From Crambe crambe (Eukaryota > Porifera > Demospongiae > Poecilosclerida > Crambeidae), in contig OZ004588.1 of the NCBI GenBank assembly GCA_963924555.1, forward strand, positions 3,162,001 to 3,226,000: 64,000 nucleotides of DNA, given 5' to 3'. The position numbers were made by a program, and so were the translations under genes. Each line of letters begins with the position of its first letter. Position 1 is the first letter of the stretch. The notes beneath the pieces were generated by a model. The model saw nothing but the letters and a program-made list of their open reading frames with translations. It was not told the origin of the DNA and did no database searches. Positions 59,990-64,000 of the stretch are shown here, in pieces.

Positions 59990-60860
59990 TGTATATAAGT
60001 CCCAGGTCTGTACTGTCACATGGGGATGTCCATGTGCATAAGTCCTAGGCAATCTAGGGATGTCCTAGGGACATCCTGTATATATTGTCCCAGGTCTGTA
60101 CTGTCCAGGGATGACATGGGTACTGTATATGTCCTAGGTCTGCATAACTCAGGGATGTCCTGCGGCAATCTAGGGATGTCCTGGGGATGACATGGGGATG
60201 TCCATGTATTATACGTGTATAAGTCCTAGGTCTGCATGACTCAGGGATATCCTGAGGCAATCTAGGGATGTCCTAGGGCAGTCAAGGGATATTCAGGGAT
60301 GTACTGTCCAGGGATGACATGGGGATGTCCATGTATCATACGTGTACAAGTCCTAGGTCTACATGACTCAGGGATATCCTGAGGCAATCTAGGGATGTCC
60401 TGGGGCAATCTAGGGATGTCCTAGGGATTCCATGTACTAAAAATCCCAGGTCTGTACTGTCCAGGGATGACGTGGGGATGTCCATGTATTATACGTGTAT
60501 AAGTCCTAGGTCTGCATGACTCAGGGATGTCCTGAGGCAATCTAGAGATGTCCTAGGGCAGTCAAGGGATATTCAGGGATGTACTGTCCAGGGATGACAT
60601 GGGGATGTCCATGTATTATACGTGTATAAATCCTAGATCTGCATGACTCAGGGATGTCCTGAGGTAATCTAGGGATGTCCTGGGGCAGTTACTACATCCT
60701 GTATAAAAGTCCCAGGTCTATACTGTCCAGGGATACATGGAGATGTCGGTCTGCATGACTCAGGGATGACTTGGGACAATCTAAGGATATCCCATGCATT
60801 ATGAGTCTACTCTCCTGGGACAATCGTATGTATAGGTCCCAGGTCCGTACTGTCCAGATC
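59990..60860 (+). repeat. Higher-order minisatellite array
   Basis: Built of CAGGGATGTCC-like short units. A longer unit (ATGACATGGGGATGTCCATG, then ATTATACGTGTATAAGTCCT) recurs at about 60186, 60312, 60464 and 60589, with spacings near 126 and 152 bp. Open frames here are artefacts. Confidence 0.9.
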
Positions 60861-62083
60861 TTTCAGTCTGTGTGATGCATTGCATGTGTACCCCCCAATA
60901 CATGTGTTAGTTGTATGTGCTCAATGTTACTCCATGGTCATGAGTGAGTCTAACTACTCCCATATAGTTCATCTCTTTATGTGTGTGTGCCTGTGGCTAG
61001 TTGCCAACATTCTAAGTTTGTCAGCATTTTGTACAACTAGAGCGTTTGCACTAAAGCATCTGTGCCAATTGAGAAGTTACCATGGTACAGGTATTAGACT
61101 GCTGCATTTAGTGAGTTTTGAATATCTTGATTGATTTGCACTCTCATGTTTACCATAAGTACCTAACTGTGCATTATTTAGAAGTTGAGTATTGTGATGT
61201 TAACATCCCCAGACAGAAATGAAATATACACATTCCTTTTAGACATACTTTAGTCCCCCCATTGGAGGTATTGGTGTAGAGGTGTACAACCAATGCAACA
61301 TTCAATCATTCATTAAGTACCCATGCATGTACTCTATTGAGATTTGGTCAGATAAAAGGACTCTGAGATATTGACCAGAACCCTGACACATTATGTACTA
61401 ATTACTATTAGACCATCCATAATATGCTATGAAGGTTCAACCTTAATGAGGTCTTTAGAACAGAGCCATCAGGAATAAATGACCAATGCCAGTCTGGGCT
61501 CCATAAGCACCATAGTAATGCTTGCGATTCATTTTATAGTGTCATTGGGTTTCTTGTAGTTTTAAAAAAGAATGCAATTATTTTTCATTAACTTTAATAG
61601 TGACATCAAAACTATGGCAGGCTAAATGTTATAGTATCACTCACAGTATAATGTAGACTCAATGAGTCCCTTTTATACTGTCAAACATTCAGCAGTCTTG
61701 TTGGGTTCCTGGTGGTTTTAAGTGGGATTTATAAGAATGTAATTATTGTTCATGAATAATAATAGGATTTTTCACTAAGTCGGTTAATACCCTCATCCTC
61801 GGAGTTCCACTATTTTAGGACCTTCTAGCTGTTGTTGTAATGACCTCAAGCTTTGAATAATAATATTAATTATAGGATTTTTCACTAAGTCGGTTAATAC
61901 CCTCATCCTCGGAGTTCCACTATTTTAGGACCTTCTAGCTGTTGTTGTAATGACCTCAAGCTTTGCCCTCAGTCACCATAACAGCAACAGCTCTCAAGTT
62001 CCTAAAATAGCATACTCAAGTGGTTAAATGACTGTTGTATAATGTACATACATATGAAGTGTTTCCCTCTGTTTTCCATGTAG
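60861..62083 (+). other. Array unit 3, end part; no gene
   Basis: 60890-61070 matches 45805-45975. A tandem duplication with 110-bp period lies at 61763-61972 and a looser one of about 146 bp at 61526-61750. No gene recognised. Confidence 0.5.
61763..61972 (+). repeat. 110-bp tandem duplication (2 copies)
   Basis: TAGGATTTTTCACTAAGTCG through CCTCAAGCTTTG occurs twice, 110 bp apart and almost identical, so recent. Confidence 0.92.
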
Positions 62084-62684
62084 ATGCTTCAACTTAAGGA
62101 ATGCAAAGATAATGGAGCCCTAACATTCTGTGCCGATCTGCAAACTCATGGTGTTTTTATATTTTTATTGACTCCACCTCCTCTCCCCTCCCCTCCCCCT
62201 GATGTTACGCCTGCAGAGATTACGTCCCCCAATGAAGGGATCCAGCTGGTCCTTATTAAAGACCACTTGCACTCACTATCGGATTCTGAAGGTATGCAGA
62301 AAAGTCACTTTCTTATTCTGCACCTGTTTTGGTTATCTTGGACATGTGTCTTTTGAATATTTGACCTTGATGTGGTTAATGGAATGTTAATACCCTTTGA
62401 TGGATGAGATGATCCCTACATAACACTCCCAATCTCTATGACCTAAACCTATGGGGTATGAATAAGTGTCCCTATGATTAGTCCATGAATGACCTTTGAC
62501 CTTTCCAATGTATATAACAGAAAAGATGAATGTGAAGGTTGTCAATGTAGTGTCGCAAGAGTCTGAAGACAACACTTTAGAAGGTGATGGAGGTTCTACT
62601 TCCACCAGCCTATACAGTGGTGACTGCAGGACCACACCCACTTATGTCTCATCTTTTTGTCTTTTTAAAGTGTATCATCTTTAA
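62084..62684 (+). other. Tail-end exon-like blocks of unit 3
   Basis: First block after TTTTCCATGTAG reads MLQLKECKDNGALTFCADLQ. Second, after CCTGCAG (62217) to GAAG-GTATGC, reads ITSPNEGIQLVLIKDHLHSL. Third, from ATG at about 62526, reads MNVKVVNVVSQESEDNTLEG then ends after KVYHL. The same order of blocks is at 32794-33360, and both precede a unit head, so they may be terminal exons of a tandem gene. The protein family is not recognised and frame agreement between copies is imperfect. Confidence 0.42.
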
Positions 62685-62825
62685 TTCTATTATGTGTACG
62701 TATTAATATTAATATTATGTGTGTATGTTGGGTTGAAAGAGTTCAGTGTCATTGTTGGTCATGTGACAAGTTGTGTCCTCATTCCTGATAACATCCTTCA
62801 CTCCTGTATGTAGGTCATCAATTTT

Positions 62826-63060
62826 GCGCATGGGCATTGTGATTTTAGGGGGTGGGGCAGGCTGGTTGCATGGTGGGCATTATTTGCATCAGTAATATTC
62901 TGACCGAGAGATCTGTTTGAAGATGGAGACAGCTTGCTTGTTGAGTGTCTGCAGTCGGCGCCATTGAACGAGGTTTCATTCAGATGGAAGTGTTCTGTAT
63001 AACTGGCATCTGTGTAAGTACCTGCAGCCTTTGGACATTTAGGTTTAACAAGTCTTGAAT
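62826..63060 (+). promoter_or_regulatory. Degenerate promoter-like head of array unit 4
   Basis: GCGCATGGGC at 62826-62835 (one base off the palindrome), GGTGGGCATTATTTGCATC, then a GC-richer stretch (GTCTGCAGTCGGCGCCATTG) and a donor-like TGTGTAAGTACC near 63013. Unit 4 runs off the window, with an exon-like block at 63550-63620 and a CATGGATAGTGGCGAGAGAG block at 63949. Confidence 0.42.
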
Positions 63061-64000
63061 CAGTGATAGCTTCCAACTTGATCCACTCATCTTTAGCAAA
63101 AGGCACGTTTTCTTGGAGTCAGATATGATGATGTGCTCTTACATAGTATCCTATATGTTGTCATGTTTGTGTATGCATCAACCCCTTGCTTGCCAATGTC
63201 TACTCATATGGTACTGTTGCCTTACTGAATATGATGTGACCTTAATCAAGTTGGATATATCATCGAAGATTGGAAGCATCAAATAATTATGCCAGACATC
63301 CTTTTGTGTATATCTAATATTAGCAATGTGTGGATTTACAGTGTACACCCTTCCTCTTCACTTATTTACAGTTCCACACCTTTGTTTCAACTGCTGCATG
63401 CTTTTCATTTTGTTTTACAGAGTGGAGTTGTACTTCCAGCACAACTGGTCATACTTTGTTTCAGAAAAAAGTCTCTAAGCATCTGGTAGGTTGGAGATAT
63501 ACTTCTTTTTGTTCTAGCTAATCACTGTATGTTGTGTATGAAATTACAGAATGAGATGATGAAGTCCTCAAGGAAGAGGAGCAGTCGTAGCTGTCCCTCT
63601 AAGAGACCAAACCCTTACAGGTAACCATCAATCCTTTTCAATAGTGTCTGTTGGATCCAAGCAGCCCTTACTTATTTTCACGTGATTTCCTTTTGATGTG
63701 GTTTTAAGACATTGTTATTGTATATCAACCACCTTCCTCCCCTTTCCATTTGCTCTTTGTGATTGTGTGTACTAGCATGTGTGTGAATTCATGTCCTCTG
63801 TCTTTGTCAGAAGGTGCCAGTGCTTTATGTGGAAGTGGCTCACTTTGTCATGCTTAACAATAAGGTGCCACCTATGTGCAGTGCATCCCAGTTTCATAGA
63901 TAGTCTTCTGATTGTCCCTCCCTCCCCCTACATATCACTTTGTCCCTAGCATGGATAGTGGCGAGAGAGAGTTTGTAGACCTGAGGACTTCACAGCCCAC
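63061..64000 (+). other. Array unit 4, partial; no gene called
   Basis: Contains an exon-like segment between TTTTACAG and CATCTG-GTAGGT at about 63421-63487, the block 63550-63620, a segment after TTTGTCAG near 63811, and the start of a CATGGATAGTG block at 63949. Cut by the window end. Confidence 0.45.

Larger units (their letters stand above)
27942..63620 (+). repeat. Ten exon-like blocks with conserved splice sites
   Basis: Blocks at 27942-28002, 31209-31260, 34271-34342, 37530-37596, 42105-42175, 48153-48210, 52512-52572, 55424-55494, 57590-57660 and 63550-63620. Each is preceded by a pyrimidine-poor but conserved CTGTATGTTGTGTATGCAAT, then TACAG (TATAG in one, CACAG in one) and followed by GTAACCATCAATCC. 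The common 71-bp form reads in one frame as NEMMKSSRKRSSRNHPSKRP, a basic peptide. Lengths are 61, 52, 72, 67, 71, 58, 61, 71, 71 and 71 bp, so indels are not multiples of three and the frame is not kept. The best reading is a repeated exon of a non-coding or decayed transcript. Confidence 0.65.

Noticed and set aside
59990-60860. CRISPR-like regular repeats
   Set aside because: Repeats are not separated by unique spacers; a eukaryotic minisatellite explains them, and the genome is animal-type.
1-64000. LTR retrotransposon, endogenous virus or Polinton remains
   Set aside because: I found no reverse transcriptase, integrase, capsid or packaging motifs and no paired long terminal repeats; large direct repeats here are segmental duplications of array sequence.

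Overview
The window looks like a piece of an animal (metazoan) genome, most likely a sponge and probably a demosponge. It is AT-rich, has spliced genes with phase-1 introns, carries several Death-domain-like exons, and contains a P-loop GTPase/COR-like protein ending in a Death domain, a gene style I associate with sponges. The organism call is inference; nothing here names a species. There are no operons, rRNA, convincing tRNA or CRISPR arrays, and I saw no retrovirus-like or other capsid-bearing element.

Left part (1-24.3 kb, + strand). Three separate exons at 3332-3598, 8976-9209 and 14841-15104 each encode a Death-fold domain. They are followed by a long exon at 21412-23547 (P-loop GTPase plus COR-like region) and two short exons ending in a C-terminal Death domain with a TAG stop at 24264-24266. 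Every exon boundary I could place, at both ends, is phase 1, so all of them could be spliced in frame as one multi-Death-domain gene of about 21 kb or shuffled between gene models. The introns are full of transposons: a pogo/Tigger-like element with a HIRAN-like passenger ORF (4037-7622) that itself holds a 1.1 kb TA-flanked element, a truncated Tc1/mariner element between two copies of its flank (9745-12897), two foldback elements starting TAGCCTCGT (16522-17105 and 20502-21365), a 28-bp minisatellite and tandem intron duplications.

Right part (24.3-64 kb). This is a mosaic of related multi-kilobase units. Unit heads carry a GCGCATGCGC palindrome (24333, 33829, 46675, degenerate at 62826). 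Bodies contain recurring exon-like blocks, notably a 52-72 bp block with intact splice signals that occurs ten times. A roughly 22 kb tandem segmental duplication has also copied the last two exons of the Death/COR gene to 46031-46617, where they are a broken pseudogene. Exon-like blocks keep splice sites but not reading frame, so the units look like non-coding transcripts or decayed tandem genes rather than intact protein genes.

Elements inside the array include an almost full-length 2.53 kb DD34E Tc1/mariner copy (48665-51195) with two convergent genes, a 1.28 kb element with 9-bp target duplications and a SANT-like ORF (35041-36316), a pogo-type MITE (38048-38365), several near-perfect hairpin MITEs, and minisatellites at 40.1 and 60 kb.
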